In this document: piece after piece, positions 27,571-38,269 of the stretch
Position numbering within the stretch: the stretch's first letter is position 1
Layout of the letters: each line of letters opens with the position of its first letter
Program-made: the position numbers and the translations under genes
Notes under the pieces: generated by a model
What the model was told of the DNA's origin: nothing
The model's input: the letters and a program-made list of their open reading frames with translations, nothing else
Database searches by the model: none
Assembly: GCA_025462645.1 (NCBI GenBank)
Contig: JAOAPB010000103.1
Location: 1-64,000 of the forward strand
Direction: 5' to 3'
Length of the DNA stretch: 64,000 bases
Source: Edaphobacter sp.
GTDB taxonomy: Bacteria > Acidobacteriota > Terriglobia > Terriglobales > Acidobacteriaceae

Positions 27571-28074
27571 CTATCTCGCCTCCCGCGTCGCCATCACGAC
27601 CTTGGCCGTCGTCACCGCCTGCCCCACATGCCGTTGCGTATGCTCGGCGCAGTGCACCAGCAGCCCGCCGACCGTGCTCTGCAACTGCTTCCGTCCAACC
27701 CCGCGTACCTCTTCATAACTGCCCGGCTGGATCGCCAGCACACGATCCACCGACACCTCCATTGCCTTCGCAAACTCCATAAACGTAGCCTCGCGCCCGG
27801 CCCCATCCTTCATCTCCGAGCGCAGAGCCCTCATCTGCCGCTCACTCAACTGCTGCCCCTCCGCATACGTCAGCAGTCGGTCGAGAGACCGCGCGATATG
27901 CCGCAACTGGAACCCAACCGAAGGCAGCCCCAGCGGACGCGCCTCCACCTCGTCATCCGGCAGCGGAGCACACCACCGCTCCACGTCCTCCGCCGCCAGC
28001 TCCAGCGCATGCAGCACCTGTCGCCGCAACGCATCCACCTCCGTCAACGTTCCCCGCAACCATGGCTCAGCCAT
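27571..28074 (-). CDS. DinB-family protein
   Basis: 167 residues in a four-helix DinB/YfiT-like arrangement with metal-type histidines: QLRHIARSLDRLLTYAEG and VHCAEHTQRHVGQ. Some relatives are thiol-transferases for bacillithiol or mycothiol, which is notable since bshA is 9 kb away, but that is only a possibility. Its ATG overlaps the stop of the DUF1203 gene (TGATG). Confidence 0.85.
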   Translation of the reverse strand: MAEPWLRGTLTEVDALRRQVLHALELAAEDVERWCAPLPDDEVEARPLGLPSVGFQLRHIARSLDRLLTYAEGQQLSERQMRALRSEMKDGAGREATFMEFAKAMEVSVDRVLAIQPGSYEEVRGVGRKQLQSTVGGLLVHCAEHTQRHVGQAVTTAKVVMATREAR

Positions 28075-28556
28075 CAGCAGCAGACCTCCCTCTTTCTCTC
28101 GACTCGAAAATCAAAGCATCCTGCCTCGAAGTCGCGCACCAGCACATACTGGACGGCAGCATCCTCGAACATCTCGGCAAGCACCATCTCGTGGTTCCCT
28201 CCAGCCGCTCTCCGCTGCACGACAAGCTGCTGCTCCAGATCATATCCATCCAGCACCGCCGGATACTTCAGCAACTCCACCGGATAGCCGCCCTCCTCAT
28301 CGAACCGCTCGCACAGCTCCGTATGGATGAATACCGGACCAGGCAATGGCACCTCCGCCAGCTTATAGAACGGATTGCAGGTAAACAGCGTCCGCCTCTC
28401 CTCTCCCACGCGGAACGGCTTCAGGCAATGGCGGCAAGGCCCATATCCTGTCGCCACCTCCGTATGCGCCGGGTGCCCATACCCTGGTGATCTCATCGTA
28501 GCCAACACCCTCTGCGCCGTCTCTGTCGGCAAAGCAATCACTCGAATCTCAGCCAT
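28074..28556 (-). CDS. DUF1203-family protein
   Basis: 160 residues. The family hallmark is a Cys-containing loop, GYGPCRHCLKPFRVGEER, followed by PGPVFIHTELCERF and a C-terminal VRDFEAGCFDFRV. Function is unknown. It is translationally coupled to the DinB gene. Confidence 0.85.
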   Translation of the reverse strand: MAEIRVIALPTETAQRVLATMRSPGYGHPAHTEVATGYGPCRHCLKPFRVGEERRTLFTCNPFYKLAEVPLPGPVFIHTELCERFDEEGGYPVELLKYPAVLDGYDLEQQLVVQRRAAGGNHEMVLAEMFEDAAVQYVLVRDFEAGCFDFRVERKREVCC

Positions 28557-28644
28557 CTCTTGCCTCCACGGCCATTCACCTCAGCCGTCGAAGCAAGTCT
28601 CGCCGAACCCGATCAAACCCACACTCCGTTTCTTGCTCTCAAAC

Positions 28645-29778
28645 TCAAAGTCCCTTGCCCCTTCGAAACTCCCGCACGACCTCACCCACATCTCGATGCT
28701 GCCCATCCACGGCATCGTTCATCCCCTGCACCTCCTCCGCCGATACCTTCTCCGCCAGCCGCTCCATCGCCACCTGAATACCCGGGTGCCGCTTCAACGA
28801 GTCCTCCCGAACCAGCGGCACCGCCTGGTAAGGCGGAAAGTAGTGCCGGTCGTCCTCGAGCACCACAAACCCCAGCGCGCGTATCGGCCCATCGGTCGAG
28901 TTACCCGCCACCATGTCCACCTGCCCACCCGATAGCGCCCGATACAGCAGCCCGAGATCCATCGTCCGGGGATCCTCCTTGAACTTCAATCCGTAGGTCG
29001 CCTCCAGCCCCACCAGGCCATCCGGCCGTGACTGGAACTCGTACCCCACCCCCAGCCGCCACTCCGGCGCCCCGTCTCTTGCAAGAAGCCGCACCGCATC
29101 CGAGATCGTCTTCAACCCCATCCGCCTCGCATCGTCCCCCCGCACCACCATCGCAAACGTATCCTCGAACCCCAGCGGAGGCCCCACCCGAACTCCATAC
29201 CGAGTCTGGTACAGATCCGTGACCCGACGCAGCACGGTAGCCGCGTCCCGCTGCCCCACCGGAGGCACCGGCTGCTTCAGGATCGCCGTCAGAGCCGTCC
29301 CCGTGTACTCCACATACCCATCGATCCGCCCACTCACCAGAGCCTGCTGGCAGATATAGCTCCCTGCCAGATAGAACCGCCGCTCCACCCTCTCCCCGGT
29401 GACAGCCTCGATCTCCTGAGCCAGCAACTCCCCCAGCACCACCTGCTCGGTAAAATTCTTAGCCCCAATCACCACCCGCGAAGACCGCGGCGGGGCACAA
29501 CCCACCAGTAGTTGAAAGATCAGGAGAGCAAGAATGACTCTCGCTCCCTCCCATAACCTGCGCCCCCCAACTTGACAAAAATTCTCTCCAGCACAAGGGG
29601 AGCATGAGCAGGACCACCGTACCCCCGTAACGCAATCGACCCGAAAGTACAAACCTAAACTATCTACTTCGAATACTTTAGGACTTTTTGCAGGGGGTGG
29701 GGGGTACCCATCTGGCCGGATGCCCCATCCTTCGCGCCTTTGCGAAGGGTGGGATCGACGATGCCAGCCTCGCCTCAC
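28645..29778 (-). CDS. Osmoprotectant/glycine-betaine ABC transporter, substrate-binding lipoprotein (start unclear)
   Basis: The conserved protein begins near base 29550: a signal segment with lipobox LVGC (Cys at about 29499), then VVIGAKNFTEQVVLGELLAQ, GYVEYTGTAL and VAGNSTDGPI, as in OpuC/ProX-type binding proteins. It captures quaternary amines for the adjacent permease and ATPase. The frame extends upstream to a GTG at 29778 that overlaps the permease stop. The added ~75 residues read through a hairpin repeat and look non-native. Between there and the signal I find no in-frame ATG or GTG, and one TTG at 29652 that would still leave a poor N-terminus. The natural start may have been lost by a small indel. 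Confidence 0.75.
   Translation of the reverse strand: MRRGWHRRSHPSQRREGWGIRPDGYPPPPAKSPKVFEVDSLGLYFRVDCVTGVRWSCSCSPCAGENFCQVGGRRLWEGARVILALLIFQLLVGCAPPRSSRVVIGAKNFTEQVVLGELLAQEIEAVTGERVERRFYLAGSYICQQALVSGRIDGYVEYTGTALTAILKQPVPPVGQRDAATVLRRVTDLYQTRYGVRVGPPLGFEDTFAMVVRGDDARRMGLKTISDAVRLLARDGAPEWRLGVGYEFQSRPDGLVGLEATYGLKFKEDPRTMDLGLLYRALSGGQVDMVAGNSTDGPIRALGFVVLEDDRHYFPPYQAVPLVREDSLKRHPGIQVAMERLAEKVSAEEVQGMNDAVDGQHRDVGEVVREFRRGKGL
29722..29754. repeat. REP-like hairpin, copy 2
   Basis: The arms ccccatccttcgc and gcgaagggtggga match the hairpin at 8672-8706. Here it lies between the permease and binding-protein genes, inside the frame extension of the latter. Confidence 0.6.
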
Positions 29779-30407
29779 ACCCTCCTCACAGCAAATCGCT
29801 TCTCCAGCAGACCCAACCCCGCATCGGCTACCAAAGCCAGCAGAGCCGCCGGAATCGCCCCAGCCAGCACTAACCCGTTATCCACACTGGCCACCCCACG
29901 AAAGATCAGCTCCCCCAATCCACCCGCCCCGATCGCCGCCGCAATCGTAGCCACCCCCACACACGTCACCGTAGCCGTCCGCAGACCTGCCAGGATCACG
30001 CTGGCCGCCATCGGGAGCTCCACCTTCATCAATCTCTGCCACGAGGTCATCCCCATCGCCTCGGCCACGTCCACCAGCGCCTCATCCACGCTCCTGATTC
30101 CCGCATACGTATTCCGCAGGATCGGCAGCAAGGCATACCCTGTCAACGCCAGAATCGCCAGCCGCGCCGCATTCTCCCCCAGCCACGGCACCGGCAGCAA
30201 CAACCCAAACAGAGCTAGGCTAGGCACCGTCTGCACGACATTCGCAAACCCGATCGCCGGCCCCGCCAGCCGCCGCCTCCGCGTCAGCAAAATCCCCAAC
30301 GGCAACCCAATCGCCGCCGCCAGCAGCATCGCGCTGAACGTCAGCCACAGATGCTCAAATGTCAGCCGGGCGATCTCCCACCCGTGCGCTTGAAGGAACG
30401 ATATCAC
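29775..30407 (-). CDS. Osmoprotectant-type ABC transporter permease
   Basis: 210 residues with about six membrane helices. The binding-protein-dependent permease loop is EAMGMTSWQRLMKVELPMA, and GLPLGILLTRRRRLAGPAI is typical of the OpuCB/OpuCD family. It starts at a GTG that overlaps the stop of the ATPase gene (GTGA). Only one permease gene is present, so the channel is probably a homodimer. Confidence 0.9.
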   Translation of the reverse strand: MISFLQAHGWEIARLTFEHLWLTFSAMLLAAAIGLPLGILLTRRRRLAGPAIGFANVVQTVPSLALFGLLLPVPWLGENAARLAILALTGYALLPILRNTYAGIRSVDEALVDVAEAMGMTSWQRLMKVELPMAASVILAGLRTATVTCVGVATIAAAIGAGGLGELIFRGVASVDNGLVLAGAIPAALLALVADAGLGLLEKRFAVRRV

Positions 30408-31168
30408 TCATTTTCTCCATGATGTACCGCTAGAACATAATCTTTTACATGATGGTTTTCCGACTGCAGGACCTCTCCACTCGGTAGGTCCGCCACTACC
30501 GCTCCCTCCGCCACAAACACTACCCGTCCCGCCAGATACAGCGCCTCGTCCAGATCATGCGTTACCAGCAGTACCGTCTTGCCCACTCGCTTCAGCAAGT
30601 CCCGCAGCATCCTCTGCATCTCGGCGCGTGTCAGCGGATCGAGCGCCCCAAACGGCTCATCCATCAGCAGCACCAAAGGATCTATCCCCAGCGCTCGGGC
30701 CAGCCCCACCCGCTGCCTCTGCCCGCCCGATAGCTGCCATGGATAGCGCCCTTGAAGTTCCTCGAAGTTCAGCCCGCACAGCTCCAGAACCTCCTTCGCT
30801 CGCGCCGTAGTCTCTGCTTGCGAGCGCCCCGCTAGTTCCAGGGCCAGCCCAGCGTTCCGCTCTACCGTCATATGCGGAAACAGCCCCGTCTCCTGGATCA
30901 CATACCCGATCCCCCGTCGCAGTGCCACCAGGTTCCGCACGGACCCATGGGCCGCCGACACCCCACGCCCCTCCACGAGAACGTCACCAGCCGTCGGCCG
31001 AACCAGCCCATTCACCGTCCGCAGCAACGTCGTCTTGCCCGACCCACTGCGCCCCAACACAGCCGTCGTCGTCCCCGCCTCCAGTTTGAGAGAGATATCG
31101 CGCAGCAAGACACGTCCATCAGCCAGCGTGTAGCTCACCTTCGCGAACTCGACGCCAGCCGTGGGCAT
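30404..31168 (-). CDS. Osmoprotectant-type ABC transporter ATP-binding protein
   Basis: 254 residues. Walker A is GRSGSGKTTLL, the signature WQLSGGQRQRVGLARAL, Walker B LVLLMDEPFGALDP, and the H-loop LLVTHDLDEAL. It powers uptake through the downstream permease. It lacks the C-terminal CBS pair that many OpuCA/ProV proteins carry, so ionic-strength sensing by CBS domains is not expected. First gene of a three-gene operon. Confidence 0.92.
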   Translation of the reverse strand: MPTAGVEFAKVSYTLADGRVLLRDISLKLEAGTTTAVLGRSGSGKTTLLRTVNGLVRPTAGDVLVEGRGVSAAHGSVRNLVALRRGIGYVIQETGLFPHMTVERNAGLALELAGRSQAETTARAKEVLELCGLNFEELQGRYPWQLSGGQRQRVGLARALGIDPLVLLMDEPFGALDPLTRAEMQRMLRDLLKRVGKTVLLVTHDLDEALYLAGRVVFVAEGAVVADLPSGEVLQSENHHVKDYVLAVHHGENE

Positions 31169-31200
31169 GTCTCTTCTCTTCTAATTGCGTCTTTTGAGAT

Positions 31201-31989
31201 CTACTGCGCCGCCTCCGGCGCAGCCTCCGCCACAGGCTCAGTCCCAGGATGGCCTTTCACCCGTACGACCGTAATCTTCTCAAACCCTTCTTTGAAGGCG
31301 GGTGGCTTCAGGCGCTCTGCCATCTTCTGCATGACTTCGTCGGTTACCGCACGCTCACGCTTGCTGTTCCGCTCCATGCAAACAGCTAGAGGGACATCGA
31401 AGAAGACCGCCTGAACCTCATAGCCAAAGCTCTTCGCCATCTTGATCCACTGTCTCCGCTCATGCGGCGAAAGATTCGTGGCATCCACATAGTTCCAGGG
31501 CATCTTGGCGATCAGTCGGGCCCGCAGCAGGCTCCGCAGTGTCGAGAATACCAATCCCTGGTACCGCTGTTCCGTGATGTCGTCGAACAGCAGCGTCCGC
31601 AGTAAGTCACTTGATAACGGAGTCACGCCCCGTCGCTTGTACCAGGTGGTCTTACCCGACCCGGGCAGTCCGATCGTCAGCACCACATAGCCCTTAGGAG
31701 ACTTCAGGGCTGTCTGTTCGGCCGGTGGAGTACCCAGTAACTCCGGCTGTGTCTCCACTTCGATCTTGCGTTCGGGTTCAGCAGCCACGGCGACCGGTTC
31801 GGCCGCAGCCACAGGGGGCGTCGGCTCCGGCACATGCACCGGGATAGACTCCGGGTACGATGGTCTAAGGGGAGCAGGCTGATTAACTGGCAGCTCCTGC
31901 CCGCTCTTTCCCGTGGACTCCGACTCATTCGGTCCACGTCTAGGGCGTCGTCTCATTTTTTCGCGCATCCAATCGCGCAGTTCGCGCAT
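31201..31989 (-). CDS. P-loop kinase, polynucleotide-kinase-like (AAA_33 type)
   Basis: 262 residues from the ATG at 31989. The first ~100 residues are basic, then Pro/Ala/Glu-rich and probably disordered. The C-terminal domain has Walker A LTIGLPGSGKTTWYK, then PLSSDLLRTLLFDD and VDATNLSPHERRQW, the order seen in bacterial polynucleotide-kinase-like and zeta-toxin-like P-loop kinases. The substrate is unknown. A promoter overlaps its start closely (31997-32025). Confidence 0.75.
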   Translation of the reverse strand: MRELRDWMREKMRRRPRRGPNESESTGKSGQELPVNQPAPLRPSYPESIPVHVPEPTPPVAAAEPVAVAAEPERKIEVETQPELLGTPPAEQTALKSPKGYVVLTIGLPGSGKTTWYKRRGVTPLSSDLLRTLLFDDITEQRYQGLVFSTLRSLLRARLIAKMPWNYVDATNLSPHERRQWIKMAKSFGYEVQAVFFDVPLAVCMERNSKRERAVTDEVMQKMAERLKPPAFKEGFEKITVVRVKGHPGTEPVAEAAPEAAQ

Positions 31990-31996
31990 GTCACGC

Positions 31997-32025
31997 TTAT
32001 AACACCGCGCCGAAGCCAGCCGCAA
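31997..32025 (-). promoter_or_regulatory. Promoter of the P-loop kinase gene, likely leaderless
   Basis: Read on the minus strand, TTGCGG (32025-32020) and TTATAA (32002-31997) are separated by 17 bases. The -10 ends seven bases before the ATG at 31989, so transcription should begin at or next to the start codon. Confidence 0.6.
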
Positions 32026-32139
32026 ATCCCTCGCACCTTCAGCGATACTCCTCCCAATAAAATTGGGCTCTTTTTCTCTGCTGGATTACATCGTCCATTC
32101 ATGGTTCTCCGCTATCTTGGCCGTTACATGAGGTGAATC

Positions 32140-32373
32140 ATGGAAGCTCCAACTGTAGAACTCGACCGGCTACAGAGCGCCTATAAATCTCCCGTCGAGG
32201 CATGGATCACTGCCATCCGCGAAGAAGAGGCTCTGGCCTCCACCGACCACTCGGTCGCCGAAGTTGACGAATGGGAAGAAGCCGGCTCCCGCGAAGAAGA
32301 GGCCCGCAACAAGGTCAAGACTGCAAAGAAAGAGTACGAAGACGCTCTCCGCGAGATGTTCTTCAACTTCTAA
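32140..32373 (+). CDS. Small acidic helical hypothetical protein
   Basis: 77 residues, strongly acidic and predicted helical throughout (AWITAIREEEALAST, SREEEARNKVKTAKKEYED). No family is recognised. GAGGTG lies four bases before the ATG, an unusually good ribosome-binding site for this window, which supports it as a real gene. It is divergent from the P-loop kinase gene and precedes gapA. Confidence 0.65.
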   Translation: MEAPTVELDRLQSAYKSPVEAWITAIREEEALASTDHSVAEVDEWEEAGSREEEARNKVKTAKKEYEDALREMFFNF

Positions 32374-32576
32374 AAGGAGCTAAGCCCTGCCTGGTGCGAG
32401 AGAATTCCTTGCGCAATCGCATCGACTGGCCTGTTCGAAGCCCCTCTAAGCCTGAGGCATTGGTTTGCGCCACCCTTGCCCCAGTGGTAGCATCCCGTTT
32501 TGATGGAGTGCAGGTCATTCCAGTGCGTTCTACAATCAATTCAAACGTTTTCTATCGGACAGGAGTAATCGCAAAC

Positions 32577-33581
<1,005 letters not shown>

Positions 33582-33605
33582 TTCGCCATCCATCCTCATG
33601 AATCG

Positions 33606-33635
33606 CGAAGGCCGCTCTTCTATGAGTGGCCTTCG
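33606..33635. terminator. Hairpin terminator after gapA
   Basis: A 12-bp stem with one mismatch (cgaaggccgctc / gagtggccttcg) and a six-base loop, 24 bases after the stop. Confidence 0.6.
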
Positions 33636-33801
33636 TGCTATAGGTAAGCCACCTGACCAAAAAGACAAGATCATTTCGATATGCTTTGATTGTGTCGGGG
33701 TTAGGGTGCGGCTTGCCGGTGTAGTTGTCTGAATGGAACGATATCGTAGCGAGTTGAACTGCAGCGCAACAGAGAAGAATATGAGAGACGCGGAGAAGAT
33801 C

Positions 33802-35385
33802 ATGCGAATTACAGGCGAAATGCTCATCGGGTCACGGACAGTGCGGGGGGCACATGGCACGATTCGCGCAGTGAATCCTGCTACTGGCGAGGAGATGGAG
33901 CCAGCATTCGGCGGAGGTTCGAACGAAGATGTAGACGCAGCATGTGCTCTGGCAGGAGCGGCCTTCGATCCCTATCGCAGCACGAGTTCAGAGGTGCGGG
34001 CAAAGTTCCTCGAAGCGATCGCGCAAGGCATCATGGACCTCGGTGACGAACTGATCGAACGAGTGATGAGCGAATCCGGACTACCGTGCCCCCGCATAGA
34101 AGGAGAGCGTGCCCGAACCTGCGGGCAGTTGCGCCTGTTCGCTGCAATCATCCGTGAGGGGCGCTGGCTCAACGTGACGATCGATCCAGCGATGCCGGAT
34201 CGCAAGCCTCTCCCACGACCCGACCTGAGGTCACAGAAGATTCCGCTAGGTCCCGTAGCTGTGTTTGGCGCGAGCAATTTTCCCTTGGCCTTTTCTGTCG
34301 CCGGTGGCGATACAGCCGCAGCCCTTGCGGCAGGGTGCCCTGTCGTTGCCAAATCTCACCCATCCCATCTAGGCACGTCTGAGCTCGTCGGCAGAGTAAT
34401 CCAGGCGGCAGTTGCGGCATGCGCGTTACCAGAGGGGGTCTTCTCCCTTCTTGTTGGAGACGGCAACGCCGTTGGAGAGGCGCTCGTCAAGCACCCTGCA
34501 ATCCAGGCCGTAGCCTTCACTGGATCTCGCAGGGGTGGCTTGGCTCTCGTAGCAGCCGCCGCAAGCCGCCCACAACCTATTCCGGTCTTCGCGGAGATGA
34601 GCAGCACAAATCCCGTCTTCCTTCTGCCCGAAGCGCTTACCGTCCGAGGTGCAGACATCGCAACGGGACTGGTCGAATCCGCGACACTCGGAGTTGGCCA
34701 GTTCTGCACAAAGCCGGGCATTGTGATCGGGATCGAGGGCCCCGCCTTCGATCAGTTCTCTACCTCTGCAGCGGCCGCTCTCAAATCAAAGGCCGCGGGC
34801 ACGATGCTTAACGAGGGCATTCACAAGTCCTATCGGGCAGGGACTGCAGCGCTGTCCCGCGAGACATCCGTACATCAGATCGCCGATGGTCAGCCTCCGA
34901 TAACAACGGCCTGCTCTGCCCAGGCGATGCTCTTCACCACTTCAGCGCAGGCATTCCTCTCCACGCCTCAGCTCGCGGAGGAGGTCTTCGGCCCTGCCGC
35001 GCTGCTGGTTAGCTGCAAGGATGAAGCCCAGATGTTTGCAGTCGCAGAGCATCTTTCGGGACAGCTTACCGCCACGCTTCATCTCGCCGACGAGGACCTC
35101 GCGATCGCCCGGCAACTCCTCCCGATTCTTGAGCGCAAGGCTGGTCGCATCCTCGTCAACGGGTTTCCAACCGGAGTCGAGGTCTCCCATGCAATGGTTC
35201 ATGGTGGCCCCTTCCCATCTACGTCCGACAGCCGAGCGACGTCTGTCGGAGCGATGGCGATTGAACGTTTTCTCCGTCCCGTCTGTTATCAAAACTTCCC
35301 TGCCGGCCTGTTGCCCGAGGCCATGCAGGATGGCAATCCTCAGTCTCTTTGGAGAGTTGTCGATGGCAAACTCCAACAGGGCTGA
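33802..35385 (+). CDS. 2,5-dioxovalerate (alpha-ketoglutaric semialdehyde) dehydrogenase-like aldehyde dehydrogenase
   Basis: About 527 residues. The start ITGEMLIG and the [14 protein letters not shown] stretch are typical of KGSADH. The NADP fold is [11 protein letters not shown], the active-site Glu region [11 protein letters not shown], and the catalytic Cys is in VGQFCTKPG. It oxidises alpha-ketoglutaric semialdehyde to 2-oxoglutarate at the end of the sugar-acid/pentose oxidative routes. ATGs at 33733 and 33781 are in frame; 33802 fits family length and has GGAGAA upstream. A UxaA/GarD-type dehydratase follows 38 bases later, and a LacI regulator after that. Confidence 0.88.
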   Translation: MRITGEMLIGSRTVRGAHGTIRAVNPATGEEMEPAFGGGSNEDVDAACALAGAAFDPYRSTSSEVRAKFLEAIAQGIMDLGDELIERVMSESGLPCPRIEGERARTCGQLRLFAAIIREGRWLNVTIDPAMPDRKPLPRPDLRSQKIPLGPVAVFGASNFPLAFSVAGGDTAAALAAGCPVVAKSHPSHLGTSELVGRVIQAAVAACALPEGVFSLLVGDGNAVGEALVKHPAIQAVAFTGSRRGGLALVAAAASRPQPIPVFAEMSSTNPVFLLPEALTVRGADIATGLVESATLGVGQFCTKPGIVIGIEGPAFDQFSTSAAAALKSKAAGTMLNEGIHKSYRAGTAALSRETSVHQIADGQPPITTACSAQAMLFTTSAQAFLSTPQLAEEVFGPAALLVSCKDEAQMFAVAEHLSGQLTATLHLADEDLAIARQLLPILERKAGRILVNGFPTGVEVSHAMVHGGPFPSTSDSRATSVGAMAIERFLRPVCYQNFPAGLLPEAMQDGNPQSLWRVVDGKLQQG

Positions 35386-35423
35386 GAGAACGCGCACAAT
35401 GTAGCCTTCGAGGAGACGCAATC

Positions 35424-36974
35424 ATGTCGAGCGATCCTATCCGCCCACTCTACATTCGAGTTCATCCTTCCGATAATGTAGCCATCATCGTGAATGAGGG
35501 CGGCCTGTCCGCAGGAACTCGCTTCGACTCCGGCCTCGTTCTTGCTGAGGCAATACCGGAAGCACACAAGGTGGCGCTTACCGACATTCCGCAAGGCGGC
35601 TCTGTCATCCGGTATGGTGTGGTGATCGGCCACGCCGAGCAACACATCGTCAGAGGCAGTTGGGTCCATGAGGGTATCCTCACGCTCCCTCAGGCCCCGG
35701 ATCTCGATCGTCTGCCGATCGGTACCGCATTGAGTGAGCCACTGGGACCCCTTGAGGGCTTCACCTTCGAGGGCTTCGTAAACGACGACGGGTCAGTCGG
35801 CACAAAAAATATTCTCGGCATCACTACAACCGTTCAGTGCGTCGCAGCAACGGTCGACTTTGCCGTAAAGAGGATCAAAGCGGAGATCCTGCCGAAGTAT
35901 CCCAACGTGGACGACGTCATCGCCATCACGCACACCTATGGCTGCGGCGTCGCAATCAACGCTCCAGGCTCAGAGATACCGATTCGCACGCTCCGCAATC
36001 TCAGTCTTAATCCCAACCTCGGTGGAGCTCCCCTTGTCGTCAGCCTCGGCTGTGAGAAGCTGCAACCGACTCAACTCCTTCCCAACAACTCGCTTCCCAT
36101 TCTGTCCACGGTCCCCTACATCGTGCGCTTGCAGGATGAAGAGCATCAGAGCTTCGGCGATATGGTCTCCGCCATCATGGAGATGACGGAAAAACGCCTC
36201 ATACAACTGAACGCCAGAAGCCGCACCACCAGGCCGGCGTCCGACCTTATCGTCGGGCTGCAGTGCGGAGGAAGCGATGCCTTCTCCGGAGTTACGGCAA
36301 ATCCCGCTGTCGGTTACGCTGCCGATCTTCTGGTGCGCGCCGGCGCTACCGTCATGTTCTCCGAAGTCACGGAGGTCCGGGATGCCATTCATCTGCTCAC
36401 GGCGCGCGCAGCCACGGAGCCTGTGGCGCGCGATCTGATTCGCGAGATGGCTTGGTACGACGCATATCTTCAGCGTGGGGGCGTCGATCGGAGCGCGAAC
36501 CCCACGCCAGGCAATAAGCATGGCGGTCTTGCCAACATCGTCGAGAAAGCGCTTGGTTCCATCGCAAAGGCAGGCACCAGTCCTATTAGTGCCGTCTATG
36601 GACCAGGCGAACGAGTAAAGACGAAGGGGCTGGTCTTCGCAGCCACACCGGCAAGCGACTTCGTCTGTGGAACCCTGCAATTGGCCGCTTCCATGAACAT
36701 GCATGTGTTCACCACAGGCCGCGGAACGCCTTACGGATTGGCCATGGCTCCTGTCATCAAGGTCTCCTCCCGCACTGCGCTGGCGGAGCGTTGGTCCGAT
36801 CTGATCGATATAGACGCCGGCACGATTGCATCGGGCAATGAAACGATAGAGCAAGTAGGTGAAGCCATCTTTCGCTTTATTCTGGAGGTTGCGAGCGGCC
36901 GCACACAAACGTGCGCGGATCGTTGGGGATTGCATAATGAGTTCGCCTTGTTTAATCCCGCTCCGATCACCTGA
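35424..36974 (+). CDS. UxaA/GarD-family sugar-acid dehydratase
   Basis: 516 residues from the ATG at 35424, with GAGGAG upstream. It has the N-terminal SAF-like domain (to about residue 100) and the long C-terminal dehydratase region: [38 protein letters not shown] and [12 protein letters not shown]. Members dehydrate altronate or galactarate, using a metal ion. With the preceding semialdehyde dehydrogenase it forms a sugar-acid breakdown module. Length fits GarD slightly better than UxaA, but the substrate cannot be fixed from the sequence. Confidence 0.88.
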   Translation: MSSDPIRPLYIRVHPSDNVAIIVNEGGLSAGTRFDSGLVLAEAIPEAHKVALTDIPQGGSVIRYGVVIGHAEQHIVRGSWVHEGILTLPQAPDLDRLPIGTALSEPLGPLEGFTFEGFVNDDGSVGTKNILGITTTVQCVAATVDFAVKRIKAEILPKYPNVDDVIAITHTYGCGVAINAPGSEIPIRTLRNLSLNPNLGGAPLVVSLGCEKLQPTQLLPNNSLPILSTVPYIVRLQDEEHQSFGDMVSAIMEMTEKRLIQLNARSRTTRPASDLIVGLQCGGSDAFSGVTANPAVGYAADLLVRAGATVMFSEVTEVRDAIHLLTARAATEPVARDLIREMAWYDAYLQRGGVDRSANPTPGNKHGGLANIVEKALGSIAKAGTSPISAVYGPGERVKTKGLVFAATPASDFVCGTLQLAASMNMHVFTTGRGTPYGLAMAPVIKVSSRTALAERWSDLIDIDAGTIASGNETIEQVGEAIFRFILEVASGRTQTCADRWGLHNEFALFNPAPIT

Positions 36975-37083
36975 CGCCTTTGACAGAACAGCTCATCGCG
37001 GAGCCTCGAACCAAACCATGTTGATCTAAAACTGCCTTCCGGGGATGGATATAGTCAGTCGGCCTCGCTCGGCCATCTCCGGT

Positions 37084-37094
37084 ATGCTATAGCG
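37084..37094 (+). promoter_or_regulatory. Extended -10 before the LacI gene
   Basis: TG-c-TATAGC, an extended -10 element about 33 bases upstream of the GTG start. It suggests the regulator has its own promoter. Confidence 0.4.
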
Positions 37095-37126
37095 ATTCTC
37101 TTTTATCTACTAATCACGAGGGCCGT

Positions 37127-38209
37127 GTGCGTAAAAAGAAAAGAAGTCCGAAGACTGCCGAGGATAGCAGCGCTCTAAAATCTACCCGACTCGATATCAG
37201 GGCCGTGGCAAAGCATGCAAACGTGTCCATCGCCACCGTTTCCAGGGTGACGAATCATGTTCCTACGGTAGCGCCTCATCTCGCTGAGAAGGTTTGGCAA
37301 GTAGTTAAAGAGTTGAACTATTCGCCGAACGCCCAGGCGCGAGCACTCGTTTCGGGTCGCAGCAAAGTATTTGGAGTGCTCATCTCGGAGATCACCAATC
37401 CGTTTTTCCCAGAACTGATTCAGGGGTTCGAAGAGGTCGCGGTAGAACTTGGTTATGAGCTTCTCATCGGCTCCACAAATTACAACCTCGATCACATGAA
37501 ACGCTGTGTGCAGCGAATGCTCGACCGCAAGGTCGATGGCGTTGCGGTCATGACATTTGGAATCGAAGCCCCCCTCCTCGATCACTTGGCCGCCCATGAC
37601 ATTCCCCTTGTGTTCATCGATGTAGCGCCTAAAACTGGCCGGGTCTGCTCCATCCAGGTGGACTATGACAGTGGCATCCGACAAGCCGTACAGCACCTGG
37701 TGATGCTCGGGCATCGCGACATTGCCTTTATAACGGGACCGCTACAACTTGGTTCGGCGCAGGCTCGAAGAGGCGCCTTTCTGTCAGCCGCAAAAGGGAT
37801 TGGAATAAAGAGACATTCATCCTATCTCTGTGAGGGAGATCACACCTTGGAAGGTGGAATAAATCAGGCTCAAAAACTGTTCCACCTGAAACGTCCACCC
37901 ACTGCGATTATGTGTTCTAACGATATGACGGCGATGGGCGTCCTCCATGCAGCAGCCCACTGCGGACTGCGCATCCCCTCCAATCTTTCCGTAGTTGGGT
38001 TCGATGACATAGATATTGCCCGGTACTGTGTTCCTCCGCTCTCCACCGTGCGCATGTCTAGACGGAAGCTGGCCCGTGCCGCCTTCATGGCTCTCAAATC
38101 GCTCGCCGACGGAACCCCGAAAGACGATATTGTCGTTAGTACCATTCAGACGGAACTCGTGGTGCGTGAATCTACCGCTTCTCCTTCGGTACTGCAGCAA
38201 GCCGGCTAA
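37127..38209 (+). CDS. LacI-family transcriptional regulator
   Basis: 360 residues from a GTG. After a basic N-terminal tail comes the helix-turn-helix DIRAVAKHANVSIATVSRVTN and the hinge LNYSPNAQARALVSGRS. The periplasmic-binding-protein-like domain includes FGVLISEITNPFFPELIQG, TAIMCSNDMTAMGVL and VVGFDDIDIARY. It follows the sugar-acid genes and most likely controls them, responding to a sugar acid or intermediate. Confidence 0.93.
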   Translation: MRKKKRSPKTAEDSSALKSTRLDIRAVAKHANVSIATVSRVTNHVPTVAPHLAEKVWQVVKELNYSPNAQARALVSGRSKVFGVLISEITNPFFPELIQGFEEVAVELGYELLIGSTNYNLDHMKRCVQRMLDRKVDGVAVMTFGIEAPLLDHLAAHDIPLVFIDVAPKTGRVCSIQVDYDSGIRQAVQHLVMLGHRDIAFITGPLQLGSAQARRGAFLSAAKGIGIKRHSSYLCEGDHTLEGGINQAQKLFHLKRPPTAIMCSNDMTAMGVLHAAAHCGLRIPSNLSVVGFDDIDIARYCVPPLSTVRMSRRKLARAAFMALKSLADGTPKDDIVVSTIQTELVVRESTASPSVLQQAG

Positions 38210-38257
38210 AAACTTTCAAACGGACATGTACGAATCGAACATCAGAGATCCCAAGAG

Positions 38258-38263
38258 TACAAT
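38258..38263 (+). promoter_or_regulatory. -10 of the copper-cluster leader gene, likely leaderless
   Basis: TACAAT ends six bases before the ATG at 38270. No Shine-Dalgarno fits between them. The -35 region is weak, so an activator may be needed. Confidence 0.45.
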
Positions 38264-38269
38264 TGTCTT

